A DNA stretch of 64,000 nt from Streptomyces sp. Edi4 (lineage in GTDB: Bacteria; Actinomycetota; Actinomycetes; Streptomycetales; Streptomycetaceae). The DNA lies in contig NZ_JBEJGY010000004.1 of assembly GCF_040253615.1 (NCBI RefSeq), positions 3,224,001 to 3,288,000 on the forward strand, written 5' to 3'. Shown one piece after another: positions 40,771-49,856 of the stretch (position 1 is the first letter of the stretch; every line of letters starts with the position of its first letter). The translations under genes and the position numbers were made by a program. Under the pieces are notes generated by a model that saw only the letters and a list, made by a program, of their open reading frames with translations, searched no databases and was not told the origin of the DNA.

Positions 40771-43275
40771 ATGCCGACCCTCGAAGCCGCCCCCGCCCCA
40801 CCGCAGGCCCAGGACAGGGCGCCGGCCGCCCGCCGCCGCCCCCGCGCCGGGGCCGCCGCCCTGTCCGCACTGATCACCCTGATCTCGGTGTGCGGCGCGG
40901 ACGCCGTCGCCGGGGTGATCCCGCTGGGCTCCCTCCAGCGCCACACCCGCAGCATCAACGACCTGGGCAACCAGTTCGTCCCCTTCCACGCCCACCTGTG
41001 GGACCTGCTGCACGGCCGCGCCGAGGGCGGGCTCCTGCTCAACTGGCAGTCAGGGTACGGCACTTCGTTCCTGCCCGACCTCGGTACGTACCTCAGCAGC
41101 CCCTTCGCGCTCCTGGTCGCCCTCTTCCCGCGCGACCGGATCGACCTGGCCGTATACGTGATCACCGTGCTGAAGACGGCGGCCGCGGCCGTCGCGATGA
41201 CGGTGCTGCTGCTCGCGCTGCGCCCGGGGGTGCGCCACCGCTGGGCGGCCGGGGTGCTCGGCGCCTCGTACGCGCTGTGCGGCTGGTCGGTCCTCGAGGC
41301 CACGTACAACCCGATGTGGCTCGACGGCCTGATCGCCTTCCCGCTGCTGTGCCTGGTGGGGCACTGGGCCAGGACCCGGCGGCGCCCGGTGCTCGGCCCG
41401 CTGGTCGTGGCGCTCGCCTGGACCGCCAACTTCTACACCGCGTACATGGCCACCATCGGGGCCGGCCTCGTGCTGCTCCTCCTGCTGTACGTGGACCGCG
41501 ACGCCGACGCGCGCGGGCGGATACGGGCGACCCTCGTGGCGGCGCGGTCGGTCGTGCTCGGCATCGGGCTCTCGGCGCCCGTCCTGTTCACCGTCTACCT
41601 CGGCACCAAGCACGCCCACCCGGGCTGGGTGCGGGAGTTCGCGCCGGTGTCCTGGCCCGACTACCTGGCCCGCACCCTGCCCGCCACCTACTCCTTCTCC
41701 TCCCCCGCGCTCTTCCTCGGCACCGGCGCCCTGCTTCTGGCCTGCGCGCTCGTCTTCCACCGCGCGGTGCCGCGCCGCGAGCGGTACGCCTGGTCGGGGC
41801 TGGCCGCGGCCGTCGCGCTCTCCTTCCAGTGGAAACCCACCCATCTGGCCTGGCACGCCTTCGTCACCCCCAACGGCAGCCCCTACCGCCAGACGTTCAT
41901 CCTGTGCGGCATCCTCGTGATCGCCGCCTGGGTCTGTCTGTCGTACGGGCTTCCCGGGCGCCGGGCGCTGCTCGGCGGGGGCGGGGTGCTCGCCCTGATC
42001 GCTGCGGGCGCGGCCTTCAGCGACCTGATCTCCGCGTGGACCTACCCCCTGCTCGCCCTCGGCGTCGCCGCCGTGGCCGGCGGGCTGCTCCTGGCCCGCC
42101 GGGGCCGGCGCGGGCTCACCGTCGCCGCGCTCGTCCTCATCGCCGGGGCGCAGATCGCCCAGGCGGGCGTGGAGCAGGCGTACGGGGACAAGGAGCGGGC
42201 CGCCCGCATGGACGGCTACCCCGCCTGGGGCCCCGCCCACACCGAGCGGGCCGCGCTCATCGCGGACGCGTCGGGCGGGCCCGGTGTCCGCACCGACCCC
42301 GGGCAGCGGCAGATCACCAACAACGACCCCATGCTGCTCGGCGGGGAGGGCGGGGCGTACTACTCCAGCCTCACCCCCGAGGTCCTGAACCGTACGATGA
42401 CCGCGCTCGGCGGCGGCTGGACCTCGCGCGGGCGGGCGCTTCAGAGCCTGGACAACCCGGTGACCGACGCGCTCTTCGGCGTGGGGGCGCGGGTGCGGGT
42501 CGCGGGCAAGGACGGCGCGCCGAGCCTGGTGCGGGCCGCCGCGACGCCGCCTCTGGTCACGCTCCGGCCGGCCGGGCCGCCCCTGTCGTACGGCACGAAC
42601 CCCTTCCGCAACCAGGAACTCCTGCTCGGCGCCCGCGTCTACACGACCCGCACCCTCACCCAGGGCTGCCCCGCCGGGACCGGCATCTTCCTGTGGGCGC
42701 CCGAGCACTTCGGCACGGCGCGGCTCGGCGGGGGGCCGGTCGTGGAGATGCGCGGCGGCGCGCCGAGCCGGCGGGCCCCGCTCATCCCCTTCGGCACCTC
42801 GGCGGGACCGGGGCGCGCCTCGCACGTGACGCTGTCCCCGGCGGACCGCGACGCGGAACTGGGCTGTCTGGACCGGGCGGCGCTGGCCCGCGCGGTGGAG
42901 CACCTGCGCGCGTCGGGGGCGACCCGGGTGTCCGTCTCGGACAGCTCGGTACGGGCAGAACTGCCGGGCGGGGCGGGAGGTATGGCGGTGTTCGCCATGC
43001 CGCGCATCGCGGGGTGGTCCTGCCGGGTCGACGGCTTGGACGCGGCTCCGGCGGCCGACTACCTCGGGCTCACGGCTGTGCCCGTGCCGCCGGGTACGCA
43101 CACCGTGGAGTGCGGCTTCCGGCCGCCGGGGTTGCGCTCAGGCGCGGCGGTGGGCGGTCTGTCCGCGCTGGCCCTCCTGGGCGTGGGGTGCCGGCCCCGC
43201 CTTGGCCGCCGCGTCGCCCGCCGGCGCGGGGCTCCGCCCCACACCCCGGAGGACCCCACCCCGCCCCTCCCCTAA
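40771..43275 (+). CDS. YfhO-family polytopic membrane protein
   Basis: The 834-residue protein resembles Bacillus YfhO, which helps glycosylate lipoteichoic acid and belongs to the GT-C-like membrane proteins. After a Pro/Ala-rich start and TM1 (about 30-50), it shows the lumenal SINDLGNQFVPFHAHLWD loop with acidic residues, LLNWQSGYGTSF, then some ten to twelve TM segments to about residue 480. A large extracytoplasmic domain follows (about 485-790), with a last TM near 795-815. The ATG at 40771 follows AAAGGA by five bases; an upstream ATG (40672) lacks a good site. It is monocistronic, divergent from the SurA-like gene. Role in cell-envelope glycopolymer transfer is inferred. Confidence 0.88.
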   Translation: MPTLEAAPAPPQAQDRAPAARRRPRAGAAALSALITLISVCGADAVAGVIPLGSLQRHTRSINDLGNQFVPFHAHLWDLLHGRAEGGLLLNWQSGYGTSFLPDLGTYLSSPFALLVALFPRDRIDLAVYVITVLKTAAAAVAMTVLLLALRPGVRHRWAAGVLGASYALCGWSVLEATYNPMWLDGLIAFPLLCLVGHWARTRRRPVLGPLVVALAWTANFYTAYMATIGAGLVLLLLLYVDRDADARGRIRATLVAARSVVLGIGLSAPVLFTVYLGTKHAHPGWVREFAPVSWPDYLARTLPATYSFSSPALFLGTGALLLACALVFHRAVPRRERYAWSGLAAAVALSFQWKPTHLAWHAFVTPNGSPYRQTFILCGILVIAAWVCLSYGLPGRRALLGGGGVLALIAAGAAFSDLISAWTYPLLALGVAAVAGGLLLARRGRRGLTVAALVLIAGAQIAQAGVEQAYGDKERAARMDGYPAWGPAHTERAALIADASGGPGVRTDPGQRQITNNDPMLLGGEGGAYYSSLTPEVLNRTMTALGGGWTSRGRALQSLDNPVTDALFGVGARVRVAGKDGAPSLVRAAATPPLVTLRPAGPPLSYGTNPFRNQELLLGARVYTTRTLTQGCPAGTGIFLWAPEHFGTARLGGGPVVEMRGGAPSRRAPLIPFGTSAGPGRASHVTLSPADRDAELGCLDRAALARAVEHLRASGATRVSVSDSSVRAELPGGAGGMAVFAMPRIAGWSCRVDGLDAAPAADYLGLTAVPVPPGTHTVECGFRPPGLRSGAAVGGLSALALLGVGCRPRLGRRVARRRGAPPHTPEDPTPPLP

Positions 43276-43412
43276 ACCCTCCGGGGGTTGAAGAAAAGCC
43301 CCTGGGGCTCCGCCCCGAAGTGGGCCGGCACCGATCCCGCCAGGGGCGCGGGGAACTGCGCGAACTGGGGCTCGGCGTACGCGTGCGTGCCCCTTCGCCG
43401 GAGCGCCGCAGG
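43276..43412. repeat. Intergenic repeat between convergent genes
   Basis: The modules CTGGGGCTCCGCCCC (43302-43316) and GGGGCGCGGGGAACTGCGCG (43345-43364) occupy the gap between the YfhO and kinase stop codons, in reverse orientation. Confidence 0.75.
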
Positions 43413-44966
43413 CTATACGCCGCGGACCTCCCGCTGGCGGGCCAGCGCGCGGCGCAGCTCACCGGGGTAGGGGTGCTGCGCCCCGTACACCCGTTCCGCG
43501 TCCCACAGGAGCCCCGCCAACTGCTGATGCCCGGCCCCGTGGTCACCCACCGCGAGCAACAGGTCGCCGATCCGGTGCCGCACGGCAAAGGGGCGGGACG
43601 GGTCGGACCCGGCGTACAGCGCCTCGAACCCTGGCAGCACCGCCCGGTACTCCGCGAGCGCCCCCGCCGCGTCCCCGAGCTGTTCGAGGCACTGCGCCAC
43701 GTCGTGGCGGAAGTCGAGGGCCTGCGCGTCGGTGGGACCCGCGTCGGCCGCCCGGTCCGCGGCGAGCCGGCGCAGCTCGGGCAGGGCGCGCCGGTACTGG
43801 CCGTCGTCCATCAGCGTCGCCGCGTACTGCTTGCGCAGGATCCGCACCACCGGCGAGCGTTCGCCGTGCTCGGCCGCCGCGGCGGGCAGGATCGAGCCCA
43901 GGACGTCGACGGCCTGGGTGATGCGGCCCTCGCCGAGCAGCCGCTTCGCCTCGTCGACGGCGCCGGCCACATCGGGCCGCGGCGCGGCCGCGGGCCGGGG
44001 CGGGATCACGAGAGCGGGAGCGGGAGCAGGCCCCGGCGCGGCGGCGCGGTCGGGCCAGGGCGCGTGCGGGCGCAGGAAGGGGCGGGTCGGATCGAGTGGG
44101 CCACGAGGGCAGGGGCCGCCCCGCGCCGGCAGCAGCGGCGCGAGCACCTCGTAGACCTCCCGCGCCGAACCCGGCCTGTCCTGCGGGTCCTTGGCGAGCA
44201 GGCGGAGCACGAGCCCTTCGAGGGATTCGGGCACCTCGGGGCGCACGCCCCGCACGGCGGCCGGCGGCTCGTACAGGTGGCGGTGCAGGACGCCGAGCGC
44301 CGTGGACCCCGCGAACGGCACGTCGCCGCTGAGCATTTCGTGCAGCAGCACCCCCAGCGCGTACAGATCGGTGCCCGGCCCGACGGCACCTCCCATGGCC
44401 TGCTCGGGCGCCATGTAGGCGGGCGAGCCGATGGGTGAACCGGTGTGGGTGAGCCGGGTGGTGTCGGAGTCGAGGACGGAGGCGACTCCGAGGTCGAGCA
44501 CGGTCACGGTGCCGTCCGGCTTCACCATCACGTTGCGCGGCTTGAGGTCGCGGTGGACGATCGGCACCGCGTGCACCGCCGAGAGCACCGCGCACAGCTG
44601 GGCCGCGACGGCCACCGCCCACGGCCACGGGTAGGGCGTGTGCTCGGCGAGATGGTCGGCGAGGTCGGCGCCTTCGACGTGCTGCATGACGAGGTACAGG
44701 TCGTCGCCGTCGCTGCCCGCGTCGTGCACGGTGACGAGCCCGGGGTGGTCGACCCGCGCGGTCACCCGGCACTCGCGCACGAAGCGGCGCCGCAGCTCCT
44801 CCGCCTCCTCGGGCCTTTCCGAGCCGACCCGGTCGGGGCGCAGGAGCTTCACCGCGACCCGGCGGTCGAGGCGCTGGTCGTACGCCGTCCACACCTGGCC
44901 CATGCCGCCCTGGCCGAGGAGCGCCGCCAGCTCGTACCGTCCGGCGATCACCCGCCCCACGGTCAC
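43413..44966 (-). CDS. Eukaryotic-type Ser/Thr protein kinase with C-terminal TPR-like region
   Basis: The 517-residue soluble kinase has the full Hanks fold: glycine loop LGQGGMGQVW (18-27), VAVK with K40, HRDLKPRN (138-145), DLG at 158-160 in place of DFG as in several actinobacterial kinases, and GSPAYMAPEQA in the P+1 region. After a Pro/Ala-rich linker (about 285-320), residues 325-510 form helical TPR-like repeats (QYRRALPELRRLAAD and AGALAEYRAVLPGFEAL). No TM segment is seen. Its GTG at 44966 overlaps the stop of the membrane protein gene upstream (GTGA), so the kinase is probably recruited by that protein. Substrates unknown. Confidence 0.93.
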   Translation of the reverse strand: MTVGRVIAGRYELAALLGQGGMGQVWTAYDQRLDRRVAVKLLRPDRVGSERPEEAEELRRRFVRECRVTARVDHPGLVTVHDAGSDGDDLYLVMQHVEGADLADHLAEHTPYPWPWAVAVAAQLCAVLSAVHAVPIVHRDLKPRNVMVKPDGTVTVLDLGVASVLDSDTTRLTHTGSPIGSPAYMAPEQAMGGAVGPGTDLYALGVLLHEMLSGDVPFAGSTALGVLHRHLYEPPAAVRGVRPEVPESLEGLVLRLLAKDPQDRPGSAREVYEVLAPLLPARGGPCPRGPLDPTRPFLRPHAPWPDRAAAPGPAPAPALVIPPRPAAAPRPDVAGAVDEAKRLLGEGRITQAVDVLGSILPAAAAEHGERSPVVRILRKQYAATLMDDGQYRRALPELRRLAADRAADAGPTDAQALDFRHDVAQCLEQLGDAAGALAEYRAVLPGFEALYAGSDPSRPFAVRHRIGDLLLAVGDHGAGHQQLAGLLWDAERVYGAQHPYPGELRRALARQREVRGV

Positions 44967-45565
44967 CGGGCCTCGCCCCCGGTTTCCTTGCGCAGATACT
45001 GCGACAGCTCGTCGAGCTCGGCCCTGACCTGGTCGATCCTGGGCGCGGCCGGGGTACGCGGCTGCGGGGGCGCGGGCGGCACCGGGGCGGCGGGCACGTG
45101 CGGGGCGGGCGCGCCGGGCGCGGGGGTGTCGGCGTACGGATGGGCGTAGGGACCGAACCCGGGGGCCGGCGCCGCCGGTATGTGCGGTGGTCCGTATCCG
45201 GGGGGCGGGCCGTACGGGTTCGGCGTGAACGGCACGCCGATCGCGTGCCGGATGTCGGCGTACAGGAAGTGGGCAGTGGTGAGGACGGCCAGGGAGAGCA
45301 GACCGATCATGCCGATGTCCATGGTGACGCCGTTCTCGTCGTCCGCCGCGACGACGAACGAGAAGAAGACGACGAACACGGTCAGCTGGGCCCAGAACGC
45401 CACCCAGTGGGCCCGGCGCCGTGTCACGATCGCGAGCCTCAGCGGCGCCGCCCACGACAGCAGCCCGAAGCTGACGAGCGGCACCAGGGCGAACAGCACA
45501 CGCAGCACCATCGCCACCGGCCCCGCGGATCGGGGCTGCGGCGGTCCATAGCCGGGGCCGTGCAT
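44963..45565 (-). CDS. Membrane protein coupled to the Ser/Thr kinase
   Basis: The 200-residue protein has three to four TM helices (about 17-40, 55-78, 86-108) and a long cytoplasmic-type tail rich in Pro, Gly, Ala and Tyr (NPYGPPPGYGPPH onward), ending in a short charged helix (RAELDELSQYLRKETGG). I know no named family. The ATG at 45565 follows AGGAGC. Because its stop overlaps the kinase start, production of the two is likely in fixed ratio. The Pro-rich tail may be a docking site or substrate for the kinase, which is a guess from context. Confidence 0.8.
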   Translation of the reverse strand: MHGPGYGPPQPRSAGPVAMVLRVLFALVPLVSFGLLSWAAPLRLAIVTRRRAHWVAFWAQLTVFVVFFSFVVAADDENGVTMDIGMIGLLSLAVLTTAHFLYADIRHAIGVPFTPNPYGPPPGYGPPHIPAAPAPGFGPYAHPYADTPAPGAPAPHVPAAPVPPAPPQPRTPAAPRIDQVRAELDELSQYLRKETGGEAR

Positions 45566-45713
45566 CGCTGCTCCTGGAACTGGGTCGGGCCGGACGGATT
45601 CAGTCGGGCCGATACGAGCGAGCCGACCCCATGTCATGAGCGTATACACCGCCACCGACACCCGCCCCGCCGCTACCCGACCCGGTATCCAACTGTCACC
45701 CGGTGTCTGGCCG

Positions 45714-47924
45714 TCACCCCGAACTGGCCCGCGCCTGCCCGGCGTCCCCTTCTTCCGTGCCCTTCCGTGGGCCCGGGTCGAGGGTGCCGTCCGTCAAGCC
45801 GTCGTGCAGGCCGCGCACCAGCTGTTCACCGAGGCGTCCCGCGAGCCGCAGCGCGTCCTCGAACGCGGCGAGCGCGCGGAAGTGTTCGCCGTAGCGCAAC
45901 TGGTCCGCAAGGGGCAGCCGGGGCAGCCGCAGTCTGCGTACGTCCAGGCGGGAGGCGGTGGTGGCGTGGCTGCTCGCCTGGCGGTGGTTGGCGGTGCCGC
46001 GCAGGAAGCCGGCCAGGAACCACGGGTCGAGCGCGCCGGGCTGGGGCCGCAGCAGCTGGAGGTTGCGCCCGAGCGCCGCGCCCGCGTCGGTCTCGGTGGC
46101 GACCCGGGCGATCGCGCCGCCGCCCAGCACCGGCACCACGACGTCGCCGGCCCGGATGAGCACCGGCTCCTCCGGTGGCCCTTCGGGCAGGGTGCCCGAG
46201 GGCGCGGTGCCGGCCAGGACGTCGTGCTCGGTGAGCACGGCGGGCGAGGCGTCATCGGAGGTGCCCGCGCCGCCCGGGTGCAGCAACAGGGCGCCCGCGC
46301 GGGCGAGTTCACCGACGGTGGTCAGTGACCAGCGGGCGCCCGGGGCGGGCGCGGGGGCCGCCGGGGTCAGCCCGGCGGCCGTCCGCAGGGTGGAGTCGAG
46401 CCGTTCGCGTACGGCGTCGAGCGCGGCGGCGCCGCCCTCGGCGGCGGGCGGCGGCAGGTGGCGGGCGGGCGCCAAGTCGACGTCGGCGTCGAGGAGTTCG
46501 ATGACCGGCACCGACCGGCTGACCCCGGGCTGCCCGGTGAGGGTGGCGTCGCGGTCGAACGCGGTCCACGCGTCCAGCACGGCGCGGTGCAGGGCCGGCC
46601 AGGGCAGCCGGTCGCGGGCGCCGTCCACCGCCGCGCCCTCGACGCCGGAGGTGTCCACGAGCAGGAGTTCACCGGCGGGGCGGGTGGTGACGCCCGGCTT
46701 GCGCAGCACCCACAGGTGCAGCGGGATGCCGTAGGGGGGCGCCGCGCCGGGTGGCAGGGCGACGACCGCGCGCAGCGCGCCGCGCCGCAGCAGATCGGCG
46801 CGGATCCGGCGCCCCGAGCGGCGCGACGCGGCGGCCGGCGGCATGAGCAGGACGGCCGTGCCGCCTTCACGCAGCCGGGCCAACGCGTGCTGCACCCAGG
46901 CCAGTTCGGACTCGGTGCGGGCGGGCAGGCCGTACTCCCAGCGCGGGTCGTAGGCGAGTTCGTCGTGGCCCCAGGCCCGTTCGTTGAACGGCGGGTGGCA
47001 GAGCACGGCGTCGGCGGCGAGCTCGGGGAAGGCGTCCGCGCGCAGGGAGTCGGCGGCGGCGGTGCGGACGGTGGCCGGCCCGGCGAGGGCGAGCCGCAGC
47101 CCGGTCAGGGCGGCCAGGTCCGGGTCGGCGTCCTGACCGTGCCGCGCCCCGGCCCCGGGCAGCGCGCGCAGCAGGGTGCCGGTGCCGCAGGCCGGATCGA
47201 GGGCGGTGGCGGCGGGACCCGCGAGCGCGGCCATCAGATCGGCGGGGCCCTGCGGGGTGAGCGTGTACTGGCGGGGGTTGGCGTCGAGGTGACGGCCGAG
47301 CAGGAACTCGAAGGCGTCCTGCGCTCCCGCGTCCGCCGCGAACTCGGCGACGGCGCGCAACAGGGTTACGGACGCGGCCAGTTCGGCGGCGCCGGGGGTG
47401 TTCACCGTGCGGCGGTGAACAGGGCGCCCGCCCGGCCCCGGCTGCCCCTGGCCCTCCCGGCCATCCTGACCGCCCTGGCCCACCCGGCCGTCCTGGCAAT
47501 CCCAGCAATCCCGGCCGTCCCGGCCGCCCCGTCCGAAGCGTTCGGCCAGGACCGCGTCCAGGACGTCCGGCAGCCGCTCGGCCAGGGCCGCGTCCGCCAG
47601 CGGGGACACCTCCCGCCACAGCTCGGGCCGGTGGCGCAGCACCAGCAGGACGCAGCCCGTGTGCACCAGGGCGGTGACGGCGCCCCCGGGGTGGCCGGTG
47701 AGCTGCTGCCAGACCCGTTCGCGCAACGGGACTTCGGCGAGCTTGCCCTGATCGCGCAGCCACTGCTCGACTTCGCACAGCGCGAAGGCGGGGCTGGTGT
47801 CGGTGCCGCCGACCGGCTGGGGGAAGTCGGCGTGCCGCCGCCGCCAGTTGCTGACCGCCGCGCGGCCCACCCCCGCGAGCCGGGCGATGGTGGCCGCGGT
47901 CACCTCCGTTGCGTGCTCCGGCAC
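45714..47924 (-). CDS. Fusion of HTH, N6-DNA methyltransferase (HsdM-like) and specificity-like domain
   Basis: The 736-residue protein begins with a helix-turn-helix (10-30, AATIARLAGVGRAAVSNWRR) and a helical region. Residues 131-170 are a Gly/Asp/Gln/Arg low-complexity insert. An HsdM-type gamma adenine methyltransferase domain follows (about 175-480), with SAM motif DPACGTG at 243-249. Motif IV, normally NPPF, reads CHPPFN at 309-314. From about 500 on there is an HsdS-like region (WSLTTVGELARAGALL; LIRAGDVVVPVLGGGA; PLADQLRYGEHFRAL). No restriction subunit is near. It could be an orphan methyltransferase, or a non-catalytic DNA-binding protein if the His blocks activity. It stands alone on the minus strand, facing a lipoprotein gene. 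Confidence 0.85.
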   Translation of the reverse strand: MPEHATEVTAATIARLAGVGRAAVSNWRRRHADFPQPVGGTDTSPAFALCEVEQWLRDQGKLAEVPLRERVWQQLTGHPGGAVTALVHTGCVLLVLRHRPELWREVSPLADAALAERLPDVLDAVLAERFGRGGRDGRDCWDCQDGRVGQGGQDGREGQGQPGPGGRPVHRRTVNTPGAAELAASVTLLRAVAEFAADAGAQDAFEFLLGRHLDANPRQYTLTPQGPADLMAALAGPAATALDPACGTGTLLRALPGAGARHGQDADPDLAALTGLRLALAGPATVRTAAADSLRADAFPELAADAVLCHPPFNERAWGHDELAYDPRWEYGLPARTESELAWVQHALARLREGGTAVLLMPPAAASRRSGRRIRADLLRRGALRAVVALPPGAAPPYGIPLHLWVLRKPGVTTRPAGELLLVDTSGVEGAAVDGARDRLPWPALHRAVLDAWTAFDRDATLTGQPGVSRSVPVIELLDADVDLAPARHLPPPAAEGGAAALDAVRERLDSTLRTAAGLTPAAPAPAPGARWSLTTVGELARAGALLLHPGGAGTSDDASPAVLTEHDVLAGTAPSGTLPEGPPEEPVLIRAGDVVVPVLGGGAIARVATETDAGAALGRNLQLLRPQPGALDPWFLAGFLRGTANHRQASSHATTASRLDVRRLRLPRLPLADQLRYGEHFRALAAFEDALRLAGRLGEQLVRGLHDGLTDGTLDPGPRKGTEEGDAGQARASSG

Positions 47925-48019
47925 TTGGCCGCCCCCTTCGTCCTCGGAGCATCGAGACTACCGAACGGATCCAGCAAACCCCGTACACACCGTGAACGGT
48001 AACGATCCAATGTTTTGCG

Positions 48020-48049
48020 TTGACTCGGTTCACAACCCTCTGCTCTGAT
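48020..48049 (+). promoter_or_regulatory. Probable promoter of the lipoprotein gene
   Basis: TTGACT (48020-48025) and TCTGAT (48044-48049) are separated by 18 bp on the plus strand, about 85 bp before the ATG at 48133. A GTGAAC/GTTCAC inverted repeat overlaps the -35 region at about 47991-48032. Confidence 0.45.
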
Positions 48050-48132
48050 GTGCGGCGGGCCGCCACACCCGCCAACCCCCGGCCCCGCACCACCACCCCG
48101 TACCGCCTTGCCCTCAGGGGGAGTTCGCCACC

Positions 48133-48888
48133 ATGCGCCGCCGCACCGTCCTCGCCACCGCCACCCTGTTCGTCTGCGCCACCACGGCCCTGACGGCCTG
48201 TTCGGGATCGGGCTCCGGCTCCGCCACCCCGGCGGCCACCAAAAGCTCGCCGTCGGCCACCGGACCCGCGTCGGCCGGCGCGACCGTGTCGGCCGCCCCG
48301 ACCGCGGCCGCCTCACAGGCACCGTTGGCCGGCCGCAGCGCGGGGCAGATATTCAACGACGCGGTGGAGCAGGACCTCGCCTCCCCCTCGTTGCGCCTCA
48401 AGGCCGACATCAACGACGCCAAGGACGGCCCCACCAAGGCGGACGTGGCCATGGACGCGAAGGGCGACTGCGCCGGTACCGTCCAGCCGAAACAGGGCCC
48501 CATCTCCATGATCAAGGCCGGCAAGACCATCTATCTGCGGCCTGCGGGCGCCCGCACGTGGGCGAAGGTGCCCACCTCGTCCGCCGACGGCAAGGGCATG
48601 GCTCAGGTATGCGATCTGAAGGGCTATCTCGCCACCCCGGGCAGGGACACCGTCGACACCAAGGCCATGAAGGGCGCCACCACCACCGTGGACGGACAGC
48701 CCGCCATCACCCTCACCGACCAAGAGGGCAAAGAACACTTCACCGCCTACGTGGCGACCTCGGGCAAGCCCTACCTCCTGAAGTTGGTCACCGTGGGCGG
48801 CGACCAGCCCGGAACTCTCGACTTCTCGGACTTCGGCCGGCCGGTCCACGCCGTCGCCCCGCCGAAGTCCCAGCTCGCCTCGGGCTGA
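48133..48888 (+). CDS. Lipoprotein of LppX/LprG-like type, function unknown
   Basis: The 251-residue protein has a lipoprotein signal peptide with lipobox LTACSG (cysteine 23), followed by a Ser/Ala/Thr-rich spacer (24-68). The mature domain (about 70-250) starts with SAGQIFNDAVEQDLASPSLRLKAD and resembles the beta-rich LppX/LprA/LprG-like fold, seen in segments such as DVAMDAKGDCAGTV and ITLTDQEGKEHFTAYVA; that resemblance is judged by eye. Two cysteines (GDCAG, AQVCDL) could form a disulfide. Such proteins carry lipids or sense envelope state. It is monocistronic and faces the HNH lipoprotein gene. Confidence 0.8.
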   Translation: MRRRTVLATATLFVCATTALTACSGSGSGSATPAATKSSPSATGPASAGATVSAAPTAAASQAPLAGRSAGQIFNDAVEQDLASPSLRLKADINDAKDGPTKADVAMDAKGDCAGTVQPKQGPISMIKAGKTIYLRPAGARTWAKVPTSSADGKGMAQVCDLKGYLATPGRDTVDTKAMKGATTTVDGQPAITLTDQEGKEHFTAYVATSGKPYLLKLVTVGGDQPGTLDFSDFGRPVHAVAPPKSQLASG

Positions 48889-48921
48889 CGACAGCCGCCC
48901 GGCTCCCGGCCGAAGCCCCGC

Positions 48922-49653
48922 TCACCCCGCCGGGAGCCGCTGATCGGGGCACCCGTCCAGAACCGACTTCATCGCGGTCTTCTCCGCGTCGGTCAGCCGC
49001 ACGCCGTACTTCTTCTTGACGGCCACCTGGTCCGCCACATACGTACAGCGGTACGCCTTGTACGGCGGCAGCCAGGTCGCCGCGTCGCCGTCGCTCTTGC
49101 GGCGGTTGGCGCTCGCGTCGACGGCGATCAGGTTGAGCGGGTCGTTGGCGAACGCGGCCCGCTTCTGCTTGTCCCACTGCTGCGCGCCCTTCTGCCAGGC
49201 GTCCGAGAGTGCGACCACATGATCGATGTCGATCTTGCTGGCGCCGCGCGTGAACGTGATCGACTGCCCGGTGTAGGGGTCGTGGACGAGCGTGCCGGAG
49301 GACACGTCGCACTTGTCCTTGAGCTTCACCTCCTTGAGGTCCCGTTTCAGTATGTCCTCGCGGGTCTCGCAGCCGTTGTGGTCGGTGTCGGTCCAGCCCT
49401 TGCCGAACTGGTCCCGGCTGTAACCCGTCTTCGGCGCGCGCCCCTTGACGGGGAGCGAGTCGACCGCGCCGAGCGCGGAGCCGGCCGCGCCCCTTGGCCC
49501 GGGCGCCGGGCTCTTCTTCGCGCCGTCGCCCCCGCACCCGGTGAGGACGAGCGAGGCCGCGAGCGCCGTCGCGGGCAGGGCCACGCGGGGCAAGTAACGC
49601 ATGCGGGACGTGCTGGTCACGCGGGGGAACCGGCGGGTTCGGTGAGTACGCAT
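48922..49653 (-). CDS. Secreted/lipoprotein HNH endonuclease (DUF1524/GmrSD-like HNH)
   Basis: The 243-residue protein has a signal peptide ending in lipobox LTGCGG, so it should be a membrane-anchored extracytoplasmic nuclease. The nuclease domain shows the HNH beta-beta-alpha region KIDIDHVVALSDAWQKGA, followed by NDPLNLIAVDASANRRKSD and ending WLPPYKAYRCTYVADQV, a typical order for secreted actinobacterial HNH proteins. The first cysteine pair is GCETREDIL and KCDVSSG. It could degrade DNA for nutrient or phosphate use. Several starts are possible (49653, 49620, 49602); I chose the first ATG, with AGGA 13 bases upstream. It converges on the other lipoprotein gene. Confidence 0.88.
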   Translation of the reverse strand: MRTHRTRRFPRVTSTSRMRYLPRVALPATALAASLVLTGCGGDGAKKSPAPGPRGAAGSALGAVDSLPVKGRAPKTGYSRDQFGKGWTDTDHNGCETREDILKRDLKEVKLKDKCDVSSGTLVHDPYTGQSITFTRGASKIDIDHVVALSDAWQKGAQQWDKQKRAAFANDPLNLIAVDASANRRKSDGDAATWLPPYKAYRCTYVADQVAVKKKYGVRLTDAEKTAMKSVLDGCPDQRLPAG

Positions 49654-49856
49654 CAAGGCGGGCCGTCCTGACAGCTGGTGGCGGAAGCTCGCAATCCTAG
49701 GTACTCCTACCCCCCGGTCCGCCGCCCCATGAGCCCGCGTCGGGGCGCGAAGAAGGACGGGCGCCACCCGCGTGGCGCCGCCCGCCCCGTCTCGGGAGCC
49801 GAGGCCCCCGCCTCAGGACCCCAGAACCCCGCCCCGCCTCAGAACCCCGCCCCGCC

